A stretch of DNA of 64,000 bases from NCBI RefSeq assembly GCF_024227715.1, contig NZ_CP100448.1:558001-622000 (forward strand), read 5' to 3'. How positions within the stretch are numbered: the stretch's first letter is position 1; the number at the start of each line of letters is the position of its first letter. The position numbers and the translations under genes were made by a program. This DNA comes from Halomarina litorea (GTDB taxonomy: Archaea > Halobacteriota > Halobacteria > Halobacteriales > Haloarculaceae). Positions 41,897 to 50,056 of this stretch are shown here, in pieces. The notes beneath the pieces are model-generated. The model had not been told where the DNA came from, made no database searches, and saw only the letters and a program-made list of their open reading frames with translations.

Positions 41897-42526
41897 ATGT
41901 ACGACCCCCGTGTACTGGGGAACGTGGACCTGACACAGACAGCGGTCGACCTCGTGCGCACCTACGGGTATCTCGGCGTGTTCCTGTTTACGTTTCTCGA
42001 GTCGTCGATGCTGTTCCCCCTCCTGCCCAGCGAGGTGGTGCTCCCGGCTGCCGCCGCTGTGCTCGTCGTCGACCCCCTCTCGCTGGCGCTGTTCGCCGGA
42101 ACCGCGACGGCGGGGGTGACCGTCGGGAGCCTCGTCCTCTTCGTCGCCTTCGCCCGGGGCGGGGAGCGCGCGCTCTCTCGCTGGTCGTTCCTCCGGGTCG
42201 ACCGCGAGGACGTCGAACGCGGGCGGCGGTGGTTCCGCCGCTGGGGCGACCACTCCGTGCTGTGGGGGCGGCTCCTGCCTGTCCTGCGGTCTATCGTCTC
42301 CATTCCGGCGGGAATCGCCCGGATGGACGTGCGACGGTTCGCGCTGTACTCGGCGGTGGGCGGACTGGCGTTCAACGCCGCTGTCGGTGCGGTGGTGTAT
42401 GCCGGACGCCAGCGGTCGGTGTACCACGTCGCCACCGAGTGGGGCCGTTCCCACCCGGTCGCCGCGGGGGGAGCGTTCGCCGTCCTCGCAGCAATCGGTA
42501 CTGGCGTCTGGTACTACGTGGAGTAG
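41897..42526 (+). CDS. DedA/VTT-family membrane protein
   Basis: A 209-residue membrane protein of the DedA (SNARE-associated/VTT) family, members of which flip lipids or couple proton flow to membrane homeostasis. The early LESSMLFPLLPSEVVLP segment carries the family Glu/Pro signature and GRLLPVLRSIVSIPAGIARM the conserved R-x3-R...AG motif. Four to five hydrophobic segments. The start at 41897 is the first ATG before conserved sequence. Stands alone; the following gene is on the other strand 14 nt away. Confidence 0.85.
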   Translation: MYDPRVLGNVDLTQTAVDLVRTYGYLGVFLFTFLESSMLFPLLPSEVVLPAAAAVLVVDPLSLALFAGTATAGVTVGSLVLFVAFARGGERALSRWSFLRVDREDVERGRRWFRRWGDHSVLWGRLLPVLRSIVSIPAGIARMDVRRFALYSAVGGLAFNAAVGAVVYAGRQRSVYHVATEWGRSHPVAAGGAFAVLAAIGTGVWYYVE

Positions 42527-42540
42527 AAGCGCCCCGCCGG

Positions 42541-44061
42541 TCAGCCCCCGCCCTGTTCCTCGAAGGGCGGGCGGGCGCTCTCGGGTTCGTCGCCGGGGCG
42601 CGTGATGAGGTTCTCGCGCCCGATGCTGATCTTGCGAATCTCGCCGTCGGACTCCATCTTCGAGAGGAGTCGCGACACCTTCGACTTCGACCAGTCGGTC
42701 TGGGCGACGATGTCGGACTGCTTGAGGCGACCGCCGCTCTCGTCGAGCATCTGGCGGACGCGGTCCTCGTTGGTCATCGGCGAGGGCTGGTCGGTCGTGG
42801 CACCGCCGGCGGGCGGCCCGTCGTCGTCGCCGCCGTGGCCCATCGACTCGTCTTCCCCCGTGTCCGTCCGCGAGCGCCCGACCCAGATGACAGCCCCGAT
42901 GACGAGGGCGTAGAGGGCGAGGAGCCCGCCGACGAGGGCCGCGTCGTCGAGCTGGAGCCCCCCGCTCCCGGGCGGGACGCGACCCTCGCTCGGGTCCGTG
43001 CCCGCCTCGATCTCCTCTGCGTCGTTGACGCCGTCCTCGTCGGTGTCCTTGGTGGTCGGGTCGGTGCCGTACTCGTTGACCTCGGCGCCGTCGCTGAGCG
43101 TGTCGGCGTCGGTGTCGGCGTTGCTCGCGTTCGTCTCGTAGCCCGTCTCCCCGTGTATCTCCTGACTGTCCGTGAGGCCGTCGCTGTCGGTGTCGGTCGT
43201 GGTCGGGTCGGTGCCGTAGACGTTCACCTCCTGCCCGTCGCTGAGGCCGTCACCGTCGGAGTCTGCCTTGTTCGGGTCCGTCTCGAAGCTGTTGGTCCCG
43301 CTCACCTCCACACCGTCCTCCAGACCGTCGCCGTCTGTGTCCTTGGCGGTGGGGTCCGTCCCGTAGGAGGTCTGTTCGGCCCCGTCGCTGAGGCCGTCGC
43401 CGTCCGTGTCGGGTTCCGTCGGGCTGGTCTCGTAGCCGTCGTCGGTGCTGAGTTCGACCCCGTCGCCGAGACCGTCGCCGTCCGTGTCGGTCCGGGTGGC
43501 GTTCGTTCCCAACTGGTTGACCTCCCGGCCGTCGCTGAGGCCGTCGCCGTCGGTGTCTGTGACCCGGATGTTGGTGCCCCGCTGGCGCTCGTCCTGGTTG
43601 CCGAGGCCGTCGTCGTCGAAGTCACCGCCGGCGGGGAGGACGTGCAGTTGCCTCGTCACGGTGTCGAGCGGTGCCCCCGACCCGTTGGAGACGCTCACCG
43701 AGAGCGTCTGCTGGCCGGTGGCGTTGGTGGGCCACTCCGCCAGCGTGAACGTCACCGTCTGCGCGCCCGCGGTGGCGGTGACCGTCCGACAGCCGAGGTC
43801 GGCGGCGTTCGGCCCGCTTCCCACCTGCGCACACACCTCGTAGTTGCCCTCGCTCGCGTCGAGTTCCACGGCGAGTTGCTGGGACTGCCACCCGGCGAGG
43901 AAGGTGACACCCTGGTCGGTCCCGACGACGCCGCCGCCGGAGAACGACACTCCCTGAATGGTGGCGCCCTGGGCAGCGACCCCGACGCCGGCCGCACAGA
44001 GGAGCAGACAGACGACGACGACCAATAGGCGGCCGGCCGTCCGGATAGGAGGGCGAGACAT
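42541..44061 (-). CDS. Membrane protein with external thrombospondin-3/calcium repeats and internal winged helix
   Basis: A 506-residue protein with an unusual domain order. A signal peptide (1-29) is followed by a beta-rich domain with two Cys (about 30-145), then nine D-x-D-x-D-G-L repeats of thrombospondin type 3 style (about 148-355), each a likely calcium site. One membrane helix follows near residues 370-390 (ALYALVIGAVIWVG), then an acidic linker and at about 425-490 a winged-helix domain with KQSDIVAQTDWSKSKVSRLLSKME. Topology places repeats outside and DNA-binding part inside, suggesting direct signalling from cell surface to genes. Confidence 0.82.
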   Translation of the reverse strand: MSRPPIRTAGRLLVVVVCLLLCAAGVGVAAQGATIQGVSFSGGGVVGTDQGVTFLAGWQSQQLAVELDASEGNYEVCAQVGSGPNAADLGCRTVTATAGAQTVTFTLAEWPTNATGQQTLSVSVSNGSGAPLDTVTRQLHVLPAGGDFDDDGLGNQDERQRGTNIRVTDTDGDGLSDGREVNQLGTNATRTDTDGDGLGDGVELSTDDGYETSPTEPDTDGDGLSDGAEQTSYGTDPTAKDTDGDGLEDGVEVSGTNSFETDPNKADSDGDGLSDGQEVNVYGTDPTTTDTDSDGLTDSQEIHGETGYETNASNADTDADTLSDGAEVNEYGTDPTTKDTDEDGVNDAEEIEAGTDPSEGRVPPGSGGLQLDDAALVGGLLALYALVIGAVIWVGRSRTDTGEDESMGHGGDDDGPPAGGATTDQPSPMTNEDRVRQMLDESGGRLKQSDIVAQTDWSKSKVSRLLSKMESDGEIRKISIGRENLITRPGDEPESARPPFEEQGGG

Positions 44062-44229
44062 GCTGTAACCCTCCCTTAATCGTCCCCCATCATAGTCCTT
44101 TTTTGTCGCTCGCCGAGAGAGTAGGGGCGTCGAACCTGCCGACTATCGGCGACTAACCCGAATCCCACTCGTGAAACGGTCTGCAACGGTGGCTGCGACC
44201 GGTCGCAATCGTCGGGACGACTCTCCGGC

Positions 44230-44235
44230 TTTATT
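44230..44235 (+). promoter_or_regulatory. TATA-like box of the repeat lipoprotein gene
   Basis: TTTATT lies 23-28 nt before the ATG at 44258, which supports that start and a leaderless transcript. Confidence 0.45.
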
Positions 44236-44257
44236 CGTCTCCCCCGACTCGGCCCAG

Positions 44258-44614
44258 ATGCACATGAGATCGACCACACGGACGGTTCTCGCCACGCTAC
44301 TCGTGGCAGGACTGCTCGTCGTAGCTGGCTGTGCGGGCCCGAGCGGTGGTAACAACACGACGAACGCCACGGACGCTGCGGGTGGCGAGGAGACCACGGC
44401 CGCAGAAGAGACCACGGCCGCAGAAGAGACGACCGAGGAGGAGACCACCACGGAAGCCGGCACCGGTAACGAGACCGGCGAGAACGGCTCCATCGGCAAC
44501 GGTACCGGTAACGAGACCGGCGAGAACGGCTCCATCGGCAACGGTACCGACGGCAACCTGACCGACGGTAACTCGACGGTCGGCAACGACACGTCCACGA
44601 ACGCCTCGGCCTGA
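44258..44614 (+). CDS. Sequon-rich repeat lipoprotein
   Basis: A 118-residue lipoprotein. A basic start and a hydrophobic helix end in the lipobox VAGC. The remainder is low-complexity: a Glu/Thr-rich stretch (EETTAAEE repeats) and then Asn/Gly/Thr repeats, with about ten N-x-S/T sites for N-glycosylation, so the mature protein should be a heavily glycosylated stalk or mucin-like coat. Two perfect 42-nt tandem repeats are in the coding sequence. It is divergent to the membrane winged-helix protein gene. Confidence 0.7.
   Translation: MHMRSTTRTVLATLLVAGLLVVAGCAGPSGGNNTTNATDAAGGEETTAAEETTAAEETTEEETTTEAGTGNETGENGSIGNGTGNETGENGSIGNGTDGNLTDGNSTVGNDTSTNASA
44462..44545 (+). repeat. Two exact tandem copies of a 42-nt coding unit
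   Basis: Copies at 44462-44503 and 44504-44545 are identical and encode 14 residues each with two to three glycosylation sequons. Perfect identity, including silent positions, points to a recent duplication or slippage. Confidence 0.85.
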
Positions 44615-44642
44615 GGCGCTTCACGCACCGACGCGGAATCCG

Positions 44643-44648
44643 TTTTTT
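44643..44648 (+). terminator. T-run terminator after the lipoprotein gene
   Basis: Six T residues in a GC-rich context, 29 nt after the stop at 44614. Archaeal transcription often ends at such U-runs; it also lies in the convergent gap before the phosphoesterase gene end. Confidence 0.4.
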
Positions 44649-44684
44649 GCGACGCTTCCCCGACAGCGGCAGCGCTGACCGCAC

Positions 44685-45356
44685 TCACTCGCCGCGCGCG
44701 AGTCGCGCCCCCGTCCGCTCGGGGAGGTCGGCGGCCGCCACGTCCGCACGAACCCGCTCGACGTCGTACTCGACGCGGTGGGCCGTGACGCTCACGGACG
44801 ACGCCTCGAGGTCGAGCACCGCGAACGCCGCGCGGGGATCGCCGTCGCGCGGCTGGCCGACGCTGCCCGGGTTGACGACGAGCGTCCCGTCCACCCGCTC
44901 GTGGTGCTGGACGTGGGTGTGACCGAGGACCAGCACCCGTTCGTCCCCGAGGTGTGGTTCGAGGGCGGCGAACCCGCGGGGCATGACGTACCGGTCGCGC
45001 TCCGTGGGGTGGCTGTGGACGACCCGGACCTGCCCGTCGAACAGCGTCCGAGACTCGGGCAGGTCGGCCAGCCACGACAACTGGGCCGAATCGAGGTGTT
45101 CGTACGCGTAGCGCAGGCCGGCGTGGGCCATCTCGTTGTGTCGGTAGCGGTCGGGCGTGGCGACCACCCGGTCGTGGTTGCCCTGCACGGTCGGCCACCC
45201 CGCCTCGCGGACCGCCTCGACGCACTCGGCGGGGTGGGGGTTGTAGCCCACGACGTCGCCCGCACAGACCACGGCCTCGACGTCCGGCATGGCCTCGCGG
45301 ACGGCCGCGAGTGCGACGGCGTTCGCGTGGACGTCGGAGAGGAGTCCGATTCGCAT
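44685..45356 (-). CDS. Metallophosphoesterase, YfcE/MJ0936 type
   Basis: A 223-residue calcineurin-like phosphoesterase. It has all five blocks: LLSDVHAN (D, H), CAGDVVGYNP (GD), QGNHD, VVHSHP, and GHTHVQHHE, which bind two metals. Such proteins hydrolyse phosphodiesters (in vitro often cAMP or bis-p-nitrophenyl phosphate). The cellular substrate is unknown. The start at 45356 lies directly before the first metal motif. Confidence 0.87.
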   Translation of the reverse strand: MRIGLLSDVHANAVALAAVREAMPDVEAVVCAGDVVGYNPHPAECVEAVREAGWPTVQGNHDRVVATPDRYRHNEMAHAGLRYAYEHLDSAQLSWLADLPESRTLFDGQVRVVHSHPTERDRYVMPRGFAALEPHLGDERVLVLGHTHVQHHERVDGTLVVNPGSVGQPRDGDPRAAFAVLDLEASSVSVTAHRVEYDVERVRADVAAADLPERTGARLARGE

Positions 45357-45463
45357 GGCCGGGGGTACCGCCGGGGGGACAATCAGCCTACGGGGGCGTC
45401 GAACCGGGTCGCTCACCGGGACCGGGTCTAGGACTTTTCAGACGCCGGGCCCGACGACGACCC

Positions 45464-45682
45464 GTGGGCTACACGTGGCAGTACTACGACCTCGTCCTGC
45501 TGGGAATCGCCCTGAGTATCACCGTCGGCGGGGCCGTGGGCGTCCTCACGGCCGTCCCGCTCACGACGGCGGTCATCGTCGCCTGCCTGTTCGCGGCGGC
45601 CCTCGTCGGGCACGGCCTGTTCGTCAACGGGCCGGTCGACGAGTTCGCCGACCTCGCCGACGAGGTCGATGCGCTCGACTGA
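45464..45682 (+). CDS. Small two-helix membrane protein, 72 aa
   Basis: A GTG-started 72-residue protein: WQYYDLVLLGIAL leads into two hydrophobic helices, then an acidic C-terminal tail (DEFADLADEVDALD). An ACTTTTC stretch about 25 nt upstream may be its TATA box. The YYDLVLLGIALSI opening is common among small haloarchaeal membrane proteins. It precedes the DUF4129 gene by 42 nt on the same strand. Function unknown. Confidence 0.6.
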   Translation: MGYTWQYYDLVLLGIALSITVGGAVGVLTAVPLTTAVIVACLFAAALVGHGLFVNGPVDEFADLADEVDALD

Positions 45683-45724
45683 GCGGGAATCAACGCTTAA
45701 ACGGAACGGCCTGCTACCGCGTGT

Positions 45725-46630
45725 GTGAACCGCGAACGCCTCACGCCGGTCCTCCTCGCCCTCCTCGCGGTCCTGGCGCTGGCTGGCGCCGCGGCGACGC
45801 TGGACTCCGCGCGAAGCGGGTCACTCGCCGGCGACGGCGCGGGCACCGGTTTCGGTGACAGCGACGCCCGCGAGGTCGACTTCGGGAACCCGCCGCCCCC
45901 CGAAACGCCCGTCACCGCACCCGCGTACCCGCACCTCCTCGCTCTCGTCTTCGCCGGAGCCGTCCTCGTCAGCCTCGTCGCCGCCGCCGTCTGGGTCTAC
46001 CGCGAGGGCGTCGACGCGCTCAAACAGCTCGTGGCGCTCGTCGTCCCCGTCGCCGTCCTCCTCGTCCTCCTGTATCTGGTCTTTCTGGCGAACCTCGGCG
46101 GGGCGTCGGGAATCGCGGGAGCGTTCGGGAGTCGTCTCCCGCAGTTCCCCGGCGGCGGGTCGAGCGGCGGGGCGTCGGCGGCCGTCTCGTCCTCGCCGCC
46201 GGTGGTCGTCGCGGCGCTGCTGGCGGCCGTCCTCGTCGCCGTCCTCCTCGTCGTCGTCCGGGCGACGGGTGACGACGCGGTCGAACCGGTCGCCGACCCG
46301 GAGCCGGACGACCGGACGACAGAAGTCGCGGCCATCGGCGAGGCGGCGGGGCGGGCCGCAGACCGCATCGAGGGCGAGACGACGTTCGCGAACGCCGTCT
46401 ACCGCGCCTGGCGGGAGATGACCGACCCGCTCGACCTGCCCCGTGAGACGAGCACGCCCGGCGAGTTCGCCGCCGCCGCCGTCGCCGCGGGGATGGGCCG
46501 CGAGGACGTGCGCGAACTGACGGACCTGTTCGAGGCGACCCGTTACGGCGGCGTCTCGGCCGACGAGACCCGCGAACGGCGCGCCGTGGAGGCGCTCCGA
46601 CGCATCGAACGCGAGTACGGGGGGAAGTGA
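45725..46630 (+). CDS. DUF4129-type membrane protein
   Basis: A 301-residue membrane protein: N-terminal signal/anchor, external linker, two or three central helices and a cytoplasmic C-terminal domain of about 100 residues with the DUF4129 pattern NAVYRAWREM ... TPGEFAAAAVAAG ... LTDLFEATRYGG. In bacteria and archaea DUF4129 proteins are encoded with DUF58 and MoxR proteins and often a transglutaminase-like protein. It begins a four-gene coupled array (next start follows the stop by 1 nt). GTG start. Confidence 0.8.
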   Translation: MNRERLTPVLLALLAVLALAGAAATLDSARSGSLAGDGAGTGFGDSDAREVDFGNPPPPETPVTAPAYPHLLALVFAGAVLVSLVAAAVWVYREGVDALKQLVALVVPVAVLLVLLYLVFLANLGGASGIAGAFGSRLPQFPGGGSSGGASAAVSSSPPVVVAALLAAVLVAVLLVVVRATGDDAVEPVADPEPDDRTTEVAAIGEAAGRAADRIEGETTFANAVYRAWREMTDPLDLPRETSTPGEFAAAAVAAGMGREDVRELTDLFEATRYGGVSADETRERRAVEALRRIEREYGGK

Positions 46631-46631
46631 G

Positions 46632-47183
46632 ATGCGGCGCCTCGCCGTCCTCGGTGCGCTGCTGGCCCTGCTCGGGTTGGCCGTCGCGTTCGTCCCGTCA
46701 CTGCTCGGCAACCCCCTCCCTTCGGTGTTGGTCTCCCTCGTCGGCGCCGCCGCCCTCCTCGGGGGCGTCCGGGTCGGCCTGTCGCGCTACGCGAACGGGT
46801 CGGAACCGGTCCTCCCGACGCCCGAGCGGCGGCAGTCGGCGTCGGTTCCCGGCGACGGCTTCGACGTCGACCTCGGGCGCGCCTCCCGGCACGGACGGGT
46901 CGGCGGGGCCACCGACCGGGACCGGTTGCGCGACGACCTGCACGCCACCGCCGTGGAGGTGCTCGTCCGGTACGACGGGAACTCGCCGGCGGAGGCCGCC
47001 GACCGCCTCGCGGCGGGGACGTGGACCGATGACCGTCACGCGGCGGCGTTCTTCGCCGCCGAACCGGTGGAACTGCCGCTGACCGACCGGGTCCGCTTCG
47101 CCGTCACCAGCGACTCGGCGTTCCGTCGGCAGGCCACACACGCCGTCGCGGCCCTCGACGGGCGCGTCGCCGGGGGACGGTGA
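46632..47183 (+). CDS. Two-helix membrane protein of the DUF58 cluster (DUF7269 type)
   Basis: A 183-residue protein with two hydrophobic helices at the N-terminus (about residues 4-23 and 27-47) and a cytoplasmic domain containing HATAVEVLVRYDGNSPAEAADRLAAGTW. It is always found between the DUF4129 and DUF58 genes in haloarchaea as far as I know (DUF7269). The stop overlaps the next ATG, indicating coupled translation. Biochemical role unknown. Confidence 0.7.
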   Translation: MRRLAVLGALLALLGLAVAFVPSLLGNPLPSVLVSLVGAAALLGGVRVGLSRYANGSEPVLPTPERRQSASVPGDGFDVDLGRASRHGRVGGATDRDRLRDDLHATAVEVLVRYDGNSPAEAADRLAAGTWTDDRHAAAFFAAEPVELPLTDRVRFAVTSDSAFRRQATHAVAALDGRVAGGR

Positions 47184-48460
47184 TGGCTGGCCTGCCGTTC
47201 ACGAGACGGACCGGCCACTGGACGGGGGTCAACGCCGCCGCACTCGTCGTCGCGGGTGCGGGCGTCCTCCTCGGGCGGTCGGGACTCGTCCTCGCGGGGT
47301 GCGTCGCCGTCGGCCTCGTCGCCTACGCGAGCGCCGGCACGCCACCCGCCGTCTCCCTCCGGGTCGAACGCACCCTCTCGACGACCCGCCCCGACCGCGA
47401 CGAAGATGTCGAGGTGCGCGTCGCGGTGACGAACGAGGGCGAGTCGCTCCTTCCGGACCTGCGAGTCGTCGACGGCGTCCCCACGGGCCTGGCCGTCGAG
47501 GAGGGTTCACCGCGCCACGGGACGGCGCTCCGACCGGGCAAGACCGCACGCTTCTCCTACACCCTCCGGGCCGAACGCGGCGTCCACCGCTTCGACCCCG
47601 CCACCGTCGTCGCCCGCGATTCCAGCGGCGCGAGCGAGCGGCGGGTCGCGGTTCGGTGCGACGACGAGGTTCGGTGTGTCCCGCCGCTCCCTGACCCCGC
47701 CGGCGTCCCCCTGCGGGCAGCCGCGACGGGTATCACGGGCGAGACGGCGGTGGCCGAGGGCGGACCGGGCAGCGCCTTCTACGCCGTCCGGGAGTACCGC
47801 CGCGGCGACCCGCTGAACCGCATCGACTGGAACCGCGCGGCGCGGACGGGGCGCCTCTCGACGGTGGAGTTCCAGCGCGAGCGGTCGGCGAGCGTCGCCG
47901 TCGTCGTCGACGCCCGCGCGGAGGCCTACGTCGCGCCCGCCGCGGACGACCGGACCGCGGTCGAACGCTGTGTCGAGGCCGCCGGGGCGGTGTTCGAGGG
48001 TCGCCGCCTCGCGGGCGACCGAGTCGGGCTGGCGGCGCTCGCACCCGAGGAGTGCTGGCTCGCTCCGACGACGGGCGAGGACCACCGTCTGCGCGCACGC
48101 GAGTTGCTCGCGACGCACCCGGCGCTCGCGCCCACCGCGCCGGAGGAACCCTACTTCGGGACCATCCGCCTCTCGAAGCTCCGCAGGCGACTCCCCGCGG
48201 GCGCGCAGGTGGTGTTCTGCAGTCCGCTGGCCGACGACTACGCCGTCCGGGTCGCCCGACGGCTCGACGCCGCCGGCAACCGCGTCACCGTCGTCTCGCC
48301 CGACCCGACGACGGGCGGGACGCCCGGGCGGCGACTCGCGCGAGTCGAGCGCTCGCTTCGCTGCTCGACGCTCCGCGAGTCCGGCATCCCGGTGGTCGAC
48401 TGGCGCGACGGTTCTCTGCAGTCGACGGTGGCGAACGCCGTCCGGCGGTGGTCGCGATGA
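47183..48460 (+). CDS. DUF58-family protein with von Willebrand-like domain
   Basis: A 425-residue protein with two N-terminal membrane helices, a beta-rich domain (about 60-170) and the DUF58 core with EYRRGDPLNRIDWNRAARTGRLSTVEF, then a vWA-like domain with VVVDARAEAYV. DUF58 proteins work with MoxR AAA ATPases, and the pair is thought to insert metals or assemble protein complexes at the membrane. The ATG at 47183 is preferred over the GTG one codon upstream because it overlaps the preceding stop. Confidence 0.82.
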   Translation: MAGLPFTRRTGHWTGVNAAALVVAGAGVLLGRSGLVLAGCVAVGLVAYASAGTPPAVSLRVERTLSTTRPDRDEDVEVRVAVTNEGESLLPDLRVVDGVPTGLAVEEGSPRHGTALRPGKTARFSYTLRAERGVHRFDPATVVARDSSGASERRVAVRCDDEVRCVPPLPDPAGVPLRAAATGITGETAVAEGGPGSAFYAVREYRRGDPLNRIDWNRAARTGRLSTVEFQRERSASVAVVVDARAEAYVAPAADDRTAVERCVEAAGAVFEGRRLAGDRVGLAALAPEECWLAPTTGEDHRLRARELLATHPALAPTAPEEPYFGTIRLSKLRRRLPAGAQVVFCSPLADDYAVRVARRLDAAGNRVTVVSPDPTTGGTPGRRLARVERSLRCSTLRESGIPVVDWRDGSLQSTVANAVRRWSR

Positions 48461-48978
48461 ACGGCGCGTCGGCCCCCGCGACCGAGGACGCCATCGACCG
48501 GCGACCCGGGCGAGCGAGCGTCGTCCTCACCGGGACGCTGGCGCTCGTCGCCCTCCTCCCGCTCGTCCTCGCACCGACCGCGGTCGTCGCGGGCGGCCTC
48601 GGGACGGTCCTCCTCGTCGGCGGGACTGCCGTCGGCTCCGACCGGGTGGCGACGGCGGGCCTGCTCGGCCTGCTCGTCGGCGTCGTCCTCGCGGGGCTGG
48701 CCGGCGTCACTCCCGGGTTCGTGCTGGTGGCGACGGCCGCCGCGCTGGTCGCGTGGGACGCCGCCGTGCAGGCCATCGACCTCGGTCGGATGCTCGGCCG
48801 GGAGGCGTCGACGCGCCGGGCGCACACAGTCCACGTCGCGGCGACGGCGGGCGTCGCCGCCCTCGTCTCGGCGTTCGGCTACGCCGCCTTCCGCGTGGTC
48901 GAGGGGGGTCGCCCGGTGACGGCGCTCGTCCTCCTCCTCCTCGGGGGCGTCGTGCTGGCCGCCACGCTCCGGGCGTAG
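48457..48978 (+). CDS. Polytopic membrane protein of the DUF58 cluster (DUF7519 type)
   Basis: A 173-residue membrane protein with about five hydrophobic segments and a short polar N-terminus; a positively charged loop GREASTRRAHT lies between the third and fourth. The ATG overlaps the DUF58 stop (ATGA). It closes the coupled four-gene array. Conserved in haloarchaeal clusters of the same order (DUF7519 as I recall it). Function unknown. Confidence 0.68.
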   Translation: MNGASAPATEDAIDRRPGRASVVLTGTLALVALLPLVLAPTAVVAGGLGTVLLVGGTAVGSDRVATAGLLGLLVGVVLAGLAGVTPGFVLVATAAALVAWDAAVQAIDLGRMLGREASTRRAHTVHVAATAGVAALVSAFGYAAFRVVEGGRPVTALVLLLLGGVVLAATLRA

Positions 48979-49079
48979 CGCGCCCCCACCGGGGCCTTTC
49001 ACTGGCCTGCCGACGACTTTCCCCCCGCCCCTACGAACCCCCGCGCGATGCGATACCACTCTCCAGCGGGGCGACCGTC

Positions 49080-50042
49080 ATGACCGACGAACTCGAACTG
49101 GGCTACACCCTCTCCTGTGAGGAACACGGCCCGAACGAACTGGTCGACCAGGCACGGCGGGCGGAGGAGGCTGGCTTCGACTTCCTCTCCATCTCGGACC
49201 ACTTCCACCCGTGGGTGAGCGCACAGGGCGAGTCGCCGTTCGTCTGGAGCACGCTCGGGGGCGTCGCCACCGCCACGGAGGATATCGACGTGGGCGTCGG
49301 CGTCACCGCGCCCATCATGCGCATCCACCCGGTGAACGTCGCGCAGGCCACCGCGACGGTCGCCGACATGTTCGACGGGCGGTTCACCTTCGGCGTCGGC
49401 ACCGGCGAACTGCTGAACGAACACGTCACCGCCGAGCAGTGGCCCGAACACGCCGTCCGCCTGTCGATGCTGAAGGAGGCGGTGGAGGTCATCCGCGAAC
49501 TGTGGACCGGCGAGCAGACCAGTTTCCACGGCGAGTTCTACGACGTCCAGAACGCCCGCCTGTTCACCCTGCCCGACGAGAACCCGCCCATCGTCGTCTC
49601 GGCGTTCGGCGAGCGTGCCGCGCAGGCCGCCGCCGACTTCGGGGACGGCATCTGGTCCGTCGGACCGCAGGACGTCGTCGAGACGTGGGAGGAGGCCGGC
49701 GGCGAGGGGCCGCGCTACACGCAACTGCACGCCTGCGTCGCCAGCAGCGTGGACGAGGCGGCGGCGACGGTCCACGAGCGGTGGCCCAACTCCGCACTCC
49801 CCGGCGAACTGGCCGCGGAACTCCCCACGACGGCGCACTTCGAGCAGGCCTGCGAGATGGTGAGCGAGGAGGACGTCCGCGAGGGGAGCATCACGCTCGG
49901 TCGGGACGCCGACGAGCACATCGAGAGCATCCAGGAGAGCGTCGACGCGGGCTACGACCACGTCTACGTCCACCAGATCGGGGACGACCAGGAGGTGGCC
50001 ATCGAGTTCTACGAGTCCGAGGTGCTCCCCTCGTTCCGGTAG
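49080..50042 (+). CDS. F420-dependent LLM-class oxidoreductase, TIGR03557 type
   Basis: A 320-residue bacterial-luciferase-like TIM-barrel enzyme. Landmarks are FLSISDHFHPW, VGVTAPIMRIHP, MFDGRFTFGVGTGELLNEH and the mid-protein FGERAAQAAADFGDG. The subgroup with LGYTLSCEEH at the start corresponds to F420-dependent glucose-6-phosphate-dehydrogenase-like enzymes (TIGR03557). Substrate unknown; F420 is made by haloarchaea. It sits between the DUF58 array and the MoxR gene but is probably not part of that system. Confidence 0.85.
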   Translation: MTDELELGYTLSCEEHGPNELVDQARRAEEAGFDFLSISDHFHPWVSAQGESPFVWSTLGGVATATEDIDVGVGVTAPIMRIHPVNVAQATATVADMFDGRFTFGVGTGELLNEHVTAEQWPEHAVRLSMLKEAVEVIRELWTGEQTSFHGEFYDVQNARLFTLPDENPPIVVSAFGERAAQAAADFGDGIWSVGPQDVVETWEEAGGEGPRYTQLHACVASSVDEAAATVHERWPNSALPGELAAELPTTAHFEQACEMVSEEDVREGSITLGRDADEHIESIQESVDAGYDHVYVHQIGDDQEVAIEFYESEVLPSFR

Positions 50043-50056
50043 GCGGGGTCCGGCGT

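Noticed and set aside
43020-43600. Regularly spaced similar blocks resembling a CRISPR array
   Set aside because: These are the coding repeats of the D-x-D-x-D-G-L units. Spacers are not unique and repeats are degenerate at third codon positions. No cas gene is present.
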